A stretch of DNA of 64,000 nt from Chryseobacterium sp. 6424 (lineage in GTDB: Bacteria; Bacteroidota; Bacteroidia; Flavobacteriales; Weeksellaceae). The stretch is from assembly GCF_003692615.1 (NCBI RefSeq), contig NZ_CP023540.1, forward strand, positions 806,001 to 870,000, given 5' to 3'. The number at the start of each line of letters is the position of its first letter. Position 1 is the stretch's first letter. The position numbers and the translations under genes are program-made. The notes below the pieces were generated by a model. That model searched no databases. It worked only from the letters and a program-made list of their open reading frames with translations, and was not told the DNA's origin. This document shows, one piece after another, positions 53,174 through 61,869 of the stretch.

Positions 53174-54859
53174 ATGGAAGCATCAACAACTATAAAACAA
53201 ATGTTGGCAGGCAACAAAATTTTTGTGCCGACATATCAAAGAGCATATTCTTGGGACACAGAACTTGAAAAAACAAATTCACCAAAGCAGACAAATGTAT
53301 TTTTATCTGACTTGGAAGACTACAATAAAAGTTCGACCAAATCAAAATACTATTTCGGACACTTTTTATTTGAAGAAAAAGACGAGAAAAAGTTTGGAAT
53401 AATTGACGGACAACAGCGAATGACGACAATCGTCATTTTCTTATCAGCATTATTCAGCAGACTAAAACAAATCCGACCTTTAAACGAAAACGAACAAGAA
53501 ACATTTGAAGACATCATAAAACGGAACTCAACTTATCGTTTTGAAACAGTTGATTATGACGACAGATTTTTCAAAGATTGCGTAATTGACCAAAGTAAAA
53601 AAGACAGAAATGGAATAAAAACAGTTTCTGCAAAACGCATTGCAATTGCATTTGACTTTTTCACATCACAACTTGCAGACAAAGACGAAACGTATTTGTT
53701 AAAAATGTTGGACACGGTTCAAAACGCATCTTGCACAACACATCCAGTAAAAGACGCATCGGAAGCAATCCAAATGTTTATTTTCCAAAATAACAGAGGT
53801 AAAAAACCTTCAAATTTGGAAATTATCAAGGCTCAATTTATGTTTAACGTTCATCTTTATGGTGGCGAAGAAAAAGAAAGTCTAATAAAAGAAATCAAAG
53901 ACCGATTTGAAGAAATTTACAAATCAATTTCATCAATTGAATATAGAATTAACGAAGACGATGTTTTGGTTTACACACTTCGTGTTCATTTCAATTCACT
54001 TTGGGAAACAAACGCAATCGACAAAATAAATAAGTTGTTGTCGGAAGCAAACCCAATTCCATTTATCAAATCTTTTACTCAATCGCTTGCTATAAGTTTT
54101 GAACATCTAACAACATTTTTCAGCAAAGACGAAAGAGAAAATTTAGAAATTCATTCGCTTGTAACACTTGGCGGAATTGGTATTGCAATGCCTTTCATTA
54201 TCAAAGCATATAAATTTGGTTTGCCAATAAGTCAAATCAATTTGCTTTGTAGCAATTTGGAAACAATGGTTTTACGACACAGACTAATCGGAACAAGAGC
54301 AGAAATAACGTCACGCTTAAATGATGTTTACCAAAAATTCACTTCTGAAAATCCTGACATTACACCAATAAATGTTAGAATTGATTGGATGAAAACTACA
54401 CAAGATTGGTGGTGGTCATATTGGGGAAACAAAGAATTGGAGCGTTCAATTCAAGGCGGAATAAATCACACGACCGCAAAATATTTACTTTGGAAATACG
54501 AAAACCATTTAGAAGGACAAGGAAAAAGTGGTTACACAGCAACACGTTTCGACAAAATCGTTAGTCCAGAATTAGAACATATTGCACCGCAAACTGAAAA
54601 TCCAGAAACAGGCTATGACAGTTATGACGAGGAATTTGTAAATCAATACATCAATTGTTTAGGAAATTATTTGTTGCTTTCTAAATCACATAATTGTTCA
54701 GTTGGTAACAAACCATTTGCAGACAAACGCAATAGTTACAACCATTTGGAGCAACAACGAGAAATACAAAAAATGACGGCTGAAAGTGCGACTTGGACGA
54801 AAGAACTTATACAGCAACGTAAAGACAAAATCATTAAATTCGTAATAGAAAATGTGTAA
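53174..54859 (+). CDS. Cassette 6b: GmrSD-like DUF262/DUF1524 protein (561 aa)
   Basis: N-terminal DUF262 with FVPTYQRAYSW and the DGQQR motif (Asp78: GIIDGQQRMTTIVIF); C-terminal DUF1524 HNH-like nuclease with ELEHIAPQ (His469) and the N-x-LGN-LLL...N..VGNKPF block. This is the architecture of GmrSD-type, modification-dependent (type IV) restriction enzymes. Start: ATG 53174 (MEASTTIKQML) is the family start; an upstream in-frame ATG at 53132 lies inside the hairpin and is rejected. Confidence 0.9.
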   Translation: MEASTTIKQMLAGNKIFVPTYQRAYSWDTELEKTNSPKQTNVFLSDLEDYNKSSTKSKYYFGHFLFEEKDEKKFGIIDGQQRMTTIVIFLSALFSRLKQIRPLNENEQETFEDIIKRNSTYRFETVDYDDRFFKDCVIDQSKKDRNGIKTVSAKRIAIAFDFFTSQLADKDETYLLKMLDTVQNASCTTHPVKDASEAIQMFIFQNNRGKKPSNLEIIKAQFMFNVHLYGGEEKESLIKEIKDRFEEIYKSISSIEYRINEDDVLVYTLRVHFNSLWETNAIDKINKLLSEANPIPFIKSFTQSLAISFEHLTTFFSKDERENLEIHSLVTLGGIGIAMPFIIKAYKFGLPISQINLLCSNLETMVLRHRLIGTRAEITSRLNDVYQKFTSENPDITPINVRIDWMKTTQDWWWSYWGNKELERSIQGGINHTTAKYLLWKYENHLEGQGKSGYTATRFDKIVSPELEHIAPQTENPETGYDSYDEEFVNQYINCLGNYLLLSKSHNCSVGNKPFADKRNSYNHLEQQREIQKMTAESATWTKELIQQRKDKIIKFVIENV

Positions 54860-54875
54860 CCAAAAACAACACAGC

Positions 54876-55007
54876 AGGTAACAGCAGTTTGGCAAAATGG
54901 CGGGTTCAGTGCTAAATTCAACGGCAGTTCTTCGATTGAACTTTTGTGCAAAACTGAACATTTGTGCTTCGATTTCCGCCACTTCGCCAAGCTGCAAAAC
55001 GTTATCT
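54876..55007 (+). repeat. attC 6 (short class, 132 bp)
   Basis: AGGTAAC (54876-54882) to GTTATCT (55001-55007). AGCAGGTAAC is complementary to GTTACCTGCT at the start of cassette 6. Same length as attC 1, so both share the shorter apical region (TTCTTCGATTGAA present in both). Confidence 0.9.
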
Positions 55008-55139
55008 GCTATCTCATAAAAAACACTGTAACAAATTGAAATTTAAGAGATTGAATTTAACGGGCGTAAAATTAACCAAACAAAACCCTTCCTTTTCGTC
55101 CTTAACTTCAGAGAGAAGTAAATTGGAAAACTCAAAACT

Positions 55140-55655
55140 ATGAAAAAACTACTCTTTTCTGTTGCTCTGACTTTTGCAACTCTGACAATTAACGCACAAA
55201 CTAAAGAAAATTCTGTTGAAGGATATAGTTTCGCTAAATATCCTGCAAAAACCGAAAAAGTTACAAAAGCAAAATTGAATTTAACAAGTAACTCTCTCGG
55301 AAAAACTTACAAAACTCAAATCTCTAACCAATACAAAACTGAAAAAATAAACTTTGGCGGACATTATGTATTAACTTTTTGGGGTGCTGGTGCAGGATTA
55401 ACACAGGGAGCAATGATTGACGCAAAAACAGGAAAAATCTATGAATTGCCATTAACGGAACAAAACTCGATTAGAGATTGTGTGTATAACGATAACGAAA
55501 ATATTTTTTACAAACCAGACAGCAACTTATTTGCAACCTTTAAATGCGAACCCAACAAAGACGAAAAAATTAAATTGACATACTCCTTCTACAAATGGGA
55601 CGGAAAACAATTTAAATTTATTGGAAAAAAGGAAAGAATAACAAACGTTGAATAA
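55140..55655 (+). CDS. Cassette 7: secreted protein of unknown function (171 aa)
   Basis: Signal peptide MKKLLFSVALTFATLTINA-Q. The core NFGGHYVLTFWGAGAGLTQGAMIDAKTGKIYELP resembles a family of small periplasmic proteins I have seen as 'hypothetical'. No catalytic motif. The start lies 138 bases into the cassette; this leader contains no clear TTG/TAnnTTTG pair. Confidence 0.75.
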   Translation: MKKLLFSVALTFATLTINAQTKENSVEGYSFAKYPAKTEKVTKAKLNLTSNSLGKTYKTQISNQYKTEKINFGGHYVLTFWGAGAGLTQGAMIDAKTGKIYELPLTEQNSIRDCVYNDNENIFYKPDSNLFATFKCEPNKDEKIKLTYSFYKWDGKQFKFIGKKERITNVE

Positions 55656-55665
55656 AAGAGACAGC

Positions 55666-55861
55666 AGATAACATGGGTTTTGCAAGATGCGGGGTTGAAG
55701 GAAATCTCAGAGAAATTCTAGAAAGTACCCGCAAAAAACTTTTCCATTTTTTAGTTTTTTCGTAATTTTAAAAAATGGAAAAAGTTTTTGCTAGCTATCG
55801 GTTCTCCTCTCCACTTTCGGTTGCAGTAGCCCGCACCTCGCAAAGCCCTTTTCCGTTAGCT
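55666..55861 (+). repeat. attC 7 (long class, 196 bp)
   Basis: AGATAAC (55666-55672) to GTTAGCT (55855-55861). AGCAGATAAC is complementary to GTTATCTGCT at the start of cassette 7. Apical stem AACTTTTTCCATTTTTTA/TAAAAAATGGAAAAAGTT is long and nearly perfect. Almost identical in sequence to attC 11. Confidence 0.92.
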
Positions 55862-55886
55862 GTAAGTTTCCAAAAAAACCGTATAA

Positions 55887-56300
55887 ATGAAGAAAATATT
55901 TACATTGTTTATTTTATTAACAACTTTAATTTCTTGCTCAATAAATGATAAATCTCTTGAAAACTATATTTCTACTGAAATAGAAAATTCAAATAAATTA
56001 AATCTTTCTAACTATCATGAGTTTGATTGGGATTCTATAATAATTCTTGGTCCATATTCTAATTTGGCAAAAATTGAGAAGGAAAAGAATATTGATTTAT
56101 CTAATGTGAATAATTCTATTGAAAGTTTGGATAGTATAAACCTTATAATATTTTTGAAAGACAGTAAAGCTGTGAAATATTCTGAAATTAGTAGAAATAT
56201 TACAGATTTTGACACTTACCAAGAAATTATTAAAAAGGAAAACGCAAAATTTATTTTGGACGCAAATCAAAATAATTCGAAAATTCTAAAAATAGAATAA
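55887..56300 (+). CDS. Cassette 8: lipoprotein of unknown function, copy 1 (137 aa)
   Basis: Lipoprotein signal with lipobox LISC (FTLFILLTTLISCS). The mature part is acidic and asparagine-rich with IIILGPYSNLAKIEKEK and NLIIFLKD; it looks like a small immunity-type or periplasmic lipoprotein, but I cannot name the family. The entire cassette recurs without visible change at 62924-63562. Confidence 0.75.
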   Translation: MKKIFTLFILLTTLISCSINDKSLENYISTEIENSNKLNLSNYHEFDWDSIIILGPYSNLAKIEKEKNIDLSNVNNSIESLDSINLIIFLKDSKAVKYSEISRNITDFDTYQEIIKKENAKFILDANQNNSKILKIE

Positions 56301-56307
56301 AACCTAC

Positions 56308-56500
56308 AGCTAACAAGGGTTTGGCGCAATGGCGGGTTAAGACTAAAATTGAAGTATCGGCTTTCTATTTCGCAAAAAGCCAATTATATTGACTTTTTTC
56401 TTTAATTTATTCAATTAATTGTCTTTTGCTTACTGTGTCGCTAAATTGAAACTTTTCGCTTCAATTTCCGCCACTGACGCCAAGCCCCGCAACGTTGTAG
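56308..56500 (+). repeat. attC 8 (long class, 193 bp)
   Basis: AGCTAAC (56308-56314) to GTTGTAG (56494-56500). TACAGCTAAC is complementary to GTTAGCTGTA at the start of cassette 8. Inner arms TTTGGCGCAATGGCGG and CCGCCACTGACGCCAA. Confidence 0.92.
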
Positions 56501-56535
56501 GCAATGCTACAAAATAAAACGCATAAAAGACCAAA

Positions 56536-57840
56536 ATGAAATTGAAAATTTTTGTAATATTTTTATTCGCAACAATAAATTTATTCGGACAAGTTACCAA
56601 GAAAAACTTTGTTTATTCCGATATTCAGAATTTTTGGAACGCTTACGACAAAATTAGAACAACAAAAGATTCTACACAACAATATAACTATCTAAATTCA
56701 CTTTTTCTCGATAAAGGAACTGAGGGGTTAAAAGCAATAATGGGAGTAAGAAATTACAACGCAAAATCTTATATTGATGCTATAAACAACTATCCAAAGT
56801 TTTGGAATTCTGTAAGAAATAACACTTTGCGGGCAAAAGATGTTTCAAAAAAAATTGAGAAAAATATAATCAAATTCGGAAAATTATATCCACAAACAAA
56901 GCCTGCAAAAATTTACTTTACTATTGGTGCATTAAGAACAAACGGAACAACTTTATCCGATAAAATTCTTATTGGAAGTGAACTCGCATTTGCAGACGCA
57001 CAAACTGAAACCTCTGAATTCCCTAATTATTTTTCTCACTTATCCAATTATTTCAAGTCGAATCCCATTAAGCATATTGTTTTTTTAAATGTTCACGAGT
57101 ATATACACACACAACAAAAAAATACCATTGGAAAAAATTTATTGGAACAGTGTATTATTGAAGGAGTTGCCGAATTCCTTGCAGAGTTATCGACAAAACA
57201 AAATTCGACTGCACCTGCAATTTCTTATGGAAAACAAAACAACCAAAAGGTTAGAGAAGTTTTTGAAAAACAAATGTTCAATAAAAATAATGGATTTTGG
57301 CTATATTCCAGTGCAGAAAATGAATTCCAAACCCGAGATTTAGGTTATTATATTGGCTATGCTATTTGCGAAAGTTTTTATAAAAGATTTGACAATAAAA
57401 AGCAAGCAATTAAAGAAATGATTGAACTTGATTATGAAAATCCAAAATCTGTATCTTCGTTTGTTGACAAATCTAAATATTTCTCAAACTCCTTTGACGA
57501 ACTGAAAAATAATTATGAACAATCCCAACCAAAAGTTTTGGGAATTAAAGAATTTGAGAACGGAAATAAAAATGTTAACTCTAAACTTCAACAATTCACT
57601 ATTTTATTCTCCCAACCGATGAATAAAAATTACAGAAGTTTTGAATTTGGACCATTAGGAGAAAAAAATGTATTAAAAATTTCAAAAGTCATCGGCTTTT
57701 CAGAAGATGGAAAATCATTAACAATTGAGACAAAATTAGAACCTAATAAAGTATATCAACTATTAGTAAATGACGGATTTAGAAACTTGTCGGGAACGAG
57801 TTTGAAACCTTATCTTATTGACATTAAAACAACTGAATAA
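56536..57840 (+). CDS. Cassette 9a: secreted HExxH metallopeptidase-like protein (434 aa)
   Basis: Signal peptide (FVIFLFATINLFG-Q). Middle region: IKHIVFLNVHEYIHTQQ contains an HExxH zinc motif (near 187-191), followed by IEGVAEFLAELS, which offers the third ligand Glu, a gluzincin-like or DUF2268-like arrangement. The C-terminal ~110 residues look like an SbsA/Big_5 Ig-like domain (FTILFSQPMNKNY ... LVNDGFRNLSG). Substrate unknown. The cassette shows no promoter. Confidence 0.72.
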   Translation: MKLKIFVIFLFATINLFGQVTKKNFVYSDIQNFWNAYDKIRTTKDSTQQYNYLNSLFLDKGTEGLKAIMGVRNYNAKSYIDAINNYPKFWNSVRNNTLRAKDVSKKIEKNIIKFGKLYPQTKPAKIYFTIGALRTNGTTLSDKILIGSELAFADAQTETSEFPNYFSHLSNYFKSNPIKHIVFLNVHEYIHTQQKNTIGKNLLEQCIIEGVAEFLAELSTKQNSTAPAISYGKQNNQKVREVFEKQMFNKNNGFWLYSSAENEFQTRDLGYYIGYAICESFYKRFDNKKQAIKEMIELDYENPKSVSSFVDKSKYFSNSFDELKNNYEQSQPKVLGIKEFENGNKNVNSKLQQFTILFSQPMNKNYRSFEFGPLGEKNVLKISKVIGFSEDGKSLTIETKLEPNKVYQLLVNDGFRNLSGTSLKPYLIDIKTTE

Positions 57841-57898
57841 AAGTCATATTTTAAAAAACCCGTCAAATCAAGAAAAAAATAAAAAATTTAAAAAATAT

Positions 57899-58465
57899 AT
57901 GAAGAAAACAATTTTACTTTCAGGAATTTTATTTATTTCAACATTTTCTAATGCTCAAACTTCAAATTCACAAAACTCTACAGTTGAAAAAAGTGTAACG
58001 GGAGCGCAAATTGGACTTTTTGGTCTTGACATTTATAATGAAGCAAGACTTGCGGACAAAGTTGCGCTAAGAAGTGAAGTAAGTTTATTTCCTGCAGTTT
58101 GGGGCGGAGATATGTATGCGAAAACAGGATTTGCTTTTTATCCTGCATTAACTCTTCAACCTAAATATTATTACAATATTTCAAAAAGAGCCGAAAATGG
58201 GAAAAACACAAAAAATAATTCCGCTAATTATTTTGGTTTGCAAGTAAGATATATTCCGAATTGGTTTGTAATATCAAATGACAAAAATTTGAGTTTAACA
58301 AATCAACTGAATTTTATTCCAACTTTTGGAATAAGAAGAAATTTTTCTGAAAATTTCAACTATGAATTTAGAGCAGGATTTGGTTATGGAACAACTATAG
58401 GAAATGATAAAAATACTTCGGGGGGAATTCTTGACTTGAGTATAAAAATTGGATACGACTTTTAA
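57899..58465 (+). CDS. Cassette 9b: small outer-membrane beta-barrel protein (188 aa)
   Basis: Signal peptide (MKKTILLSGILFISTFSNA-Q). Alternating strands follow: GAQIGLFGLDIYNEARLADKVALRSEVSLFPA, LTLQPKYYYNISKRA, NYFGLQVRYIPN and a final YEFRAGFGYGTTIGN ... LDLSIKIGYDF ending in Phe, as in Bacteroidetes outer-membrane barrel proteins. The start at 57899 is the signal-peptide Met; an earlier in-frame start at 57818 overlaps the previous gene. Confidence 0.75.
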   Translation: MKKTILLSGILFISTFSNAQTSNSQNSTVEKSVTGAQIGLFGLDIYNEARLADKVALRSEVSLFPAVWGGDMYAKTGFAFYPALTLQPKYYYNISKRAENGKNTKNNSANYFGLQVRYIPNWFVISNDKNLSLTNQLNFIPTFGIRRNFSENFNYEFRAGFGYGTTIGNDKNTSGGILDLSIKIGYDF

Positions 58466-58482
58466 AAATATCTGAGAAAAAC

Positions 58483-58560
58483 AGCAGATAACAGATTCTA
58501 TGAAATGCAGGGTTGAAGGTATAATAGTAAGTGTCTGCACAAGTGGGCAAATAAAAGCAC
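58483..58560 (+). repeat. Truncated attC left half inside cassette 9
   Basis: AGCAGATAAC (58483-58492) followed by GATTCTATGAAATGCAGGGTTGAAGG resembles the left half of an attC, but no right half follows before the complete attC 9. It would have paired with a cassette starting GTTATCTGCT, which is missing. Sign of two fused cassettes. Confidence 0.65.
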
Positions 58561-58563
58561 TGC

Positions 58564-58758
58564 CTACAACATTGTATTGGCAAAATGCGGGGTTAAATGT
58601 ATAATAGAAAGACTTGAAAAATTTAGCCGCCGCTATTTTTCCATTCCACTAAATTTTTGTAAGTTCGTTACATGGAAAAAATATCGGCTCCGTTTGGTCT
58701 GAACTTGAACATTCGTTCAAATTTAGCCCGCACTTCGCCAATACTTTTTCCGTTGTAT
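58564..58758 (+). repeat. attC 9 (long class, 195 bp)
   Basis: CTACAAC (58564-58570) to GTTGTAT (58752-58758). TGCCTACAAC is complementary to GTTGTAGGCA at the start of cassette 9 (56494). Strongly similar to attC 5 in the left inner arm. Confidence 0.92.
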
Positions 58759-58835
58759 GCAATATTTTCCAAACTCTCGCCCTGAATCCAAAATTTTTAC
58801 GATATTTGATTCCAAATAAAAGATGGTATTTGGTA

Positions 58836-59714
58836 ATGGAAATATTTACTGACATAAAACTTGGAGACAGCACGGAAATTTTAAAAAAACTTCCTGACAA
58901 CTCTGTTGACTTAATTTTCACTTCACCACCTTACGCAGACCAAAGAAAAAATACATACGGCGGAATTCACCCAGATAAATATGTTGATTGGTTTTTACCA
59001 ATTTCAAAAGAATTATTGAGAGTTTTGAAACCTACAGGAACTTTTGTTTTAAACATTAAAGAAAAAGTTGTTGATGGAGAAAGAAGCACTTATGTTATGG
59101 AACTTATAATCGAAATGAGAAAACAAGGTTGGCTTTGGACTGAAGAATTTATTTGGCACAAAAAAAACTCATTTCCTGGAAAATGGCCAAATCGTTTTCG
59201 TGATTCCTGGGAAAGATTGTTGCAATTCAATAAAGAGAAAAAATTCTCAATGTATCAAGACCAAGTTATGGTTCCTATGGGAGATTGGGCAAAATCACGC
59301 CTTAAAAACTTAAGCGAAACCGACAAAGTAAGGGACGAATCAAAAGTAGGAAGTGGATTTGGAAAAAAAATTTCAAATTGGGTAGACAGAGAAATGGCTT
59401 ATCCAACAAATGTCCTACACCTTGCAACAGAATGTAATAATAAAAATCATAGTGCCGCTTTTCCAGAAGCGTTACCGGAATGGTTTATTAAATTATTTAC
59501 AAAAGAGGAAGATGTAGTTTTAGATCCATTTATGGGTTCTGGAACTACGAATTTTGTTGCACAAAGAATGAGCAGAAACTCGATTGGTATTGAAATCCTT
59601 CCAGAATATTTTAATATGGTAAAAAAACAGTTGGAACCTGTTAAACTTGTTTTATTTGATCCCCACACTAAGTATGAAAAAACTAAATATAATGGAAGTC
59701 ACGCAGTTCGTTGA
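58836..59714 (+). CDS. Cassette 10a: DNA methyltransferase, N4-cytosine or N6-adenine (292 aa)
   Basis: Beta-class order: catalytic TSPPYADQR near residue 29, then the AdoMet motif DPFMGSGTTNFVAQR near 228. TSPPY is most common in N4-cytosine enzymes; an adenine target is possible. IKLGDSTEILKKLPDNSVDLIFTSPPY is the typical N-terminus. ATG 58836 is preferred; a TTG at 58806 would add ten residues. It overlaps the start of the endonuclease gene by 23 bases, forming an RM pair in one cassette. Confidence 0.92.
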   Translation: MEIFTDIKLGDSTEILKKLPDNSVDLIFTSPPYADQRKNTYGGIHPDKYVDWFLPISKELLRVLKPTGTFVLNIKEKVVDGERSTYVMELIIEMRKQGWLWTEEFIWHKKNSFPGKWPNRFRDSWERLLQFNKEKKFSMYQDQVMVPMGDWAKSRLKNLSETDKVRDESKVGSGFGKKISNWVDREMAYPTNVLHLATECNNKNHSAAFPEALPEWFIKLFTKEEDVVLDPFMGSGTTNFVAQRMSRNSIGIEILPEYFNMVKKQLEPVKLVLFDPHTKYEKTKYNGSHAVR

Positions 59715-60408
59715 GCGAAATATTGGAACTTTTCACCAAAAAAGAATTGATCGATTAAAGAATCTAAAATTAAAAACGGTTCTTCAAAAGAAAAACCCTT
59801 ATTTGTTCAAAGCCAAAAACTTGATGACTGCAAGTGAAATTGTGCAGGGAATTACAGATGCGTTTATTTCGTCAAATGAAGAAACAATTTTTGGAGATTG
59901 GCTTGAAGGACTTGCAATTTTTATTAATGAAAAAGTTTACAATGGAAGAAAGTCGGGAATTGCAAACATAGATTTGGAATTTGATAAAGACAATGTTCGC
60001 TATATTGTAAATATTAAATCTGGTCCAAATTGGGGTAACAGCAGTCAAGTAGCGAAAATGAAAGCAGATTTTAAAACCGCCCAGAAAACCTTAAGAACAA
60101 GCAATTCAAATTTAATTGTTGTTTCGGTTAATGGTTGCTGTTACGGAAAAGAAAATGTTCCTGATAAAGGTGATTATTTCAAATATTGCGGACAAGAATT
60201 CTGGGAATTTATTTCTGGAAACAAAAATCTTTACACAGACATAATTGAACCGTTAGGACACAAAGCAAAAGAGCGAAACGATGAATTTGCAGAATCTTAT
60301 GCAAAAATGTTAAACAAGTTTACCGCAGAATTTATTACTGATTTTTGCAAAAAGAATGGAGAAATTGACTGGCTAAAACTTGTGGAATTTAATTCTAAGA
60401 AAAAGTAA
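59692..60408 (+). CDS. Cassette 10b: PmeII-like type II restriction endonuclease (238 aa)
   Basis: The block KKNPYLFKAKN...TASEIVQG, EETIFGDWLEGLAIFI, SGIANIDLEFD...YIVNIKSGPNWGNSSQ and VNGCCYGK matches what I remember of the PmeII family. Asp in IDLEFD and the NIKSG lysine are the likely PD-(D/E)XK residues. Start: ATG 59692 (MEVTQFVERNIGTFHQ) fits the family; ATG 59674 is an alternative. It lies downstream of and overlaps its cognate methylase, and ends 13 bases before the attC 10 core. Confidence 0.85.
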   Translation: MEVTQFVERNIGTFHQKRIDRLKNLKLKTVLQKKNPYLFKAKNLMTASEIVQGITDAFISSNEETIFGDWLEGLAIFINEKVYNGRKSGIANIDLEFDKDNVRYIVNIKSGPNWGNSSQVAKMKADFKTAQKTLRTSNSNLIVVSVNGCCYGKENVPDKGDYFKYCGQEFWEFISGNKNLYTDIIEPLGHKAKERNDEFAESYAKMLNKFTAEFITDFCKKNGEIDWLKLVEFNSKKK

Positions 60409-60421
60409 GTAATAATACTGC

Positions 60422-60615
60422 ATACAACAGTGTATTGGCAAAAGACGGGGTGAATACTGTCTTTGAGGATTCGGTTAACAAAATCCGCAAAAATGCTTTT
60501 CATATCTCTATTATCCGTAATTTAGAAATCTGAAAAGCATTTTGCTCAGGCTCGGTCTTCCTTTGAAATTGTCAGCAAAGTAGCCCGTCCTTCGCCAATA
60601 CTTTTTCCGTTATCT
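60422..60615 (+). repeat. attC 10 (long class, 194 bp)
   Basis: ATACAAC (60422-60428) to GTTATCT (60609-60615). TGCATACAAC is complementary to GTTGTATGCA at the start of cassette 10. Apical stem AAAATGCTTTTCA/TGAAAAGCATTTT. Confidence 0.92.
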
Positions 60616-60643
60616 GTAATCGCAACCAAATTCACGTTCTAAA

Positions 60644-61258
60644 ATGAAATTAAACTTTTTGAAAATTGGTTTTGGCATTGGAATAATTCCTATCCTTGGA
60701 GTAATTTTTTTATTTACAATTTTTTATTTTAGCAGAGAAATATTTGCACTAGACATTAACATCGATGGTATTGGATTTCTATTCTTAATTTTAAGTTTGA
60801 TCCTACTTCTATTAGGAATAATATTAATAATAATATCAATTTTCGCACAAAAAAATGTAAAAAAATCTATTATTGCTCTTCTTATAATTTTGACAACGGT
60901 ACTTATCATTTTTGAGATTACAAAATTACATGCTAAAATTTCCAGCAGAGGATACATCGAATTTGTTAACAAATCTGGAATTGACTTTCACGATGTTCAA
61001 ATTGAAGAACCGAATGAACATCACTTTTTCTCAAAATTAAAAAATAATAAAACACAAATTCTTCATTTTTATCCTGATTATGGAACTTATAACAAAAAAG
61101 AACTTGCAGGAATGAGTGAAAACTATCTACTACTTCAAACAACTTACGATAATTTTCTTAAAATCAAAATTCCAATTATTCATCCGGGGGAAATTCATAA
61201 AATTATCATTGATGAAAACCTGCAATTAACTGATTATCATCTTAATAAAATTGAATGA
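60644..61258 (+). CDS. Cassette 11: membrane protein of unknown function (204 aa)
   Basis: Three hydrophobic helices in the first 100 residues (about 7-28, 42-70, 74-92; very rich in Ile and Leu), then a soluble domain (about 100-204) with SSRGYIEFVNKSGIDFHDVQI and IHPGEIHKIIID. The soluble part may be a small beta domain outside the membrane. No family recognised. Confidence 0.7.
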   Translation: MKLNFLKIGFGIGIIPILGVIFLFTIFYFSREIFALDINIDGIGFLFLILSLILLLLGIILIIISIFAQKNVKKSIIALLIILTTVLIIFEITKLHAKISSRGYIEFVNKSGIDFHDVQIEEPNEHHFFSKLKNNKTQILHFYPDYGTYNKKELAGMSENYLLLQTTYDNFLKIKIPIIHPGEIHKIIIDENLQLTDYHLNKIE

Positions 61259-61269
61259 AATGCGACTAC

Positions 61270-61465
61270 AGATAACATGGGTTTTGCAAGATGCGGGGTT
61301 GAAGGAAATCTCAGAGAAATTCTAGAAAATACCCGCAAAAAACTTTTCCATTTTTTAGTTTTTTTGTAATTTTAAAAAATGGAAAAAGTTTTTGCTAGCG
61401 TTCTGTTCTCCTCTCCACTTCCTGTTGCAGTAGCCCGCACCTCGCAAAGCCCTTTTCCGTTAGCC
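61270..61465 (+). repeat. attC 11 (long class, 196 bp)
   Basis: AGATAAC (61270-61276) to GTTAGCC (61459-61465). TACAGATAAC is complementary to GTTATCTGTA at the start of cassette 11. Body almost identical to attC 7 (shared AACATGGGTTTTGCAAGA and GCGGGGTTGAAGGAAATC blocks) although the genes are unrelated. Confidence 0.92.
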
Positions 61466-61466
61466 G

Positions 61467-61805
61467 TCATTGTAAACGACCATCCTGCATAATAAATTTT
61501 TCTTGAAGTTTTCCCCATTCAAAAAGACGTTCTAAAATGTCAACTAAAATTTTTCCATTATCAGTCAAATAATATTCAACCTTTGGAATTTTGGTATCAT
61601 ATTGTTTGCGTATAATAATGTTATCTTTCTCCATTTCCTTTAATACTTGTGCTAACATCTTAATAGAAATCCCAGAAATTTGTTTCCGAATTTCCCCGAA
61701 CCTCAAAACTGAATGAAGATGCAGCCTCCATATAATTCTGCCCTTGTGTTTACCCCCGATTTGAGAAAAAGCATATTCAAGCGGGCATTTTTCTACATTT
61801 TCCAT
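61467..61805 (-). CDS. Cassette 12a: HxlR-family transcriptional regulator, antisense to the array (112 aa)
   Basis: HxlR-type winged helix: conserved Cys in EKCPLEYAFSQIGGKHKGRIIWRL, recognition helix around RFGEIRKQISGISIKMLAQVLKEME, wing with IIIRKQYDTKIPKVEYYLT. Full family length. It is the only complete gene of the array on the minus strand; its stop codon begins eight bases from the cassette edge. Divergent from the hydrolase gene, whose promoter it probably controls. Confidence 0.92.
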   Translation of the reverse strand: MENVEKCPLEYAFSQIGGKHKGRIIWRLHLHSVLRFGEIRKQISGISIKMLAQVLKEMEKDNIIIRKQYDTKIPKVEYYLTDNGKILVDILERLFEWGKLQEKFIMQDGRLQ

Positions 61806-61825
61806 ACTAACTTTTTGGTTACTAA

Positions 61826-61856
61826 TTGTTTCATAGTTATCTCTTGGTTAATTTAG
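61826..61856 (+). promoter_or_regulatory. Candidate promoter of the hydrolase gene in cassette 12
   Basis: TTG (61826-61828), 20 bases, TAATTTAG (61849-61856, one mismatch to TAnnTTTG). Two TTGGTTA words (near 61815 and 61844) flank it and could be HxlR sites. Confidence 0.4.
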
Positions 61857-61869
61857 CAAAAAAATACAA

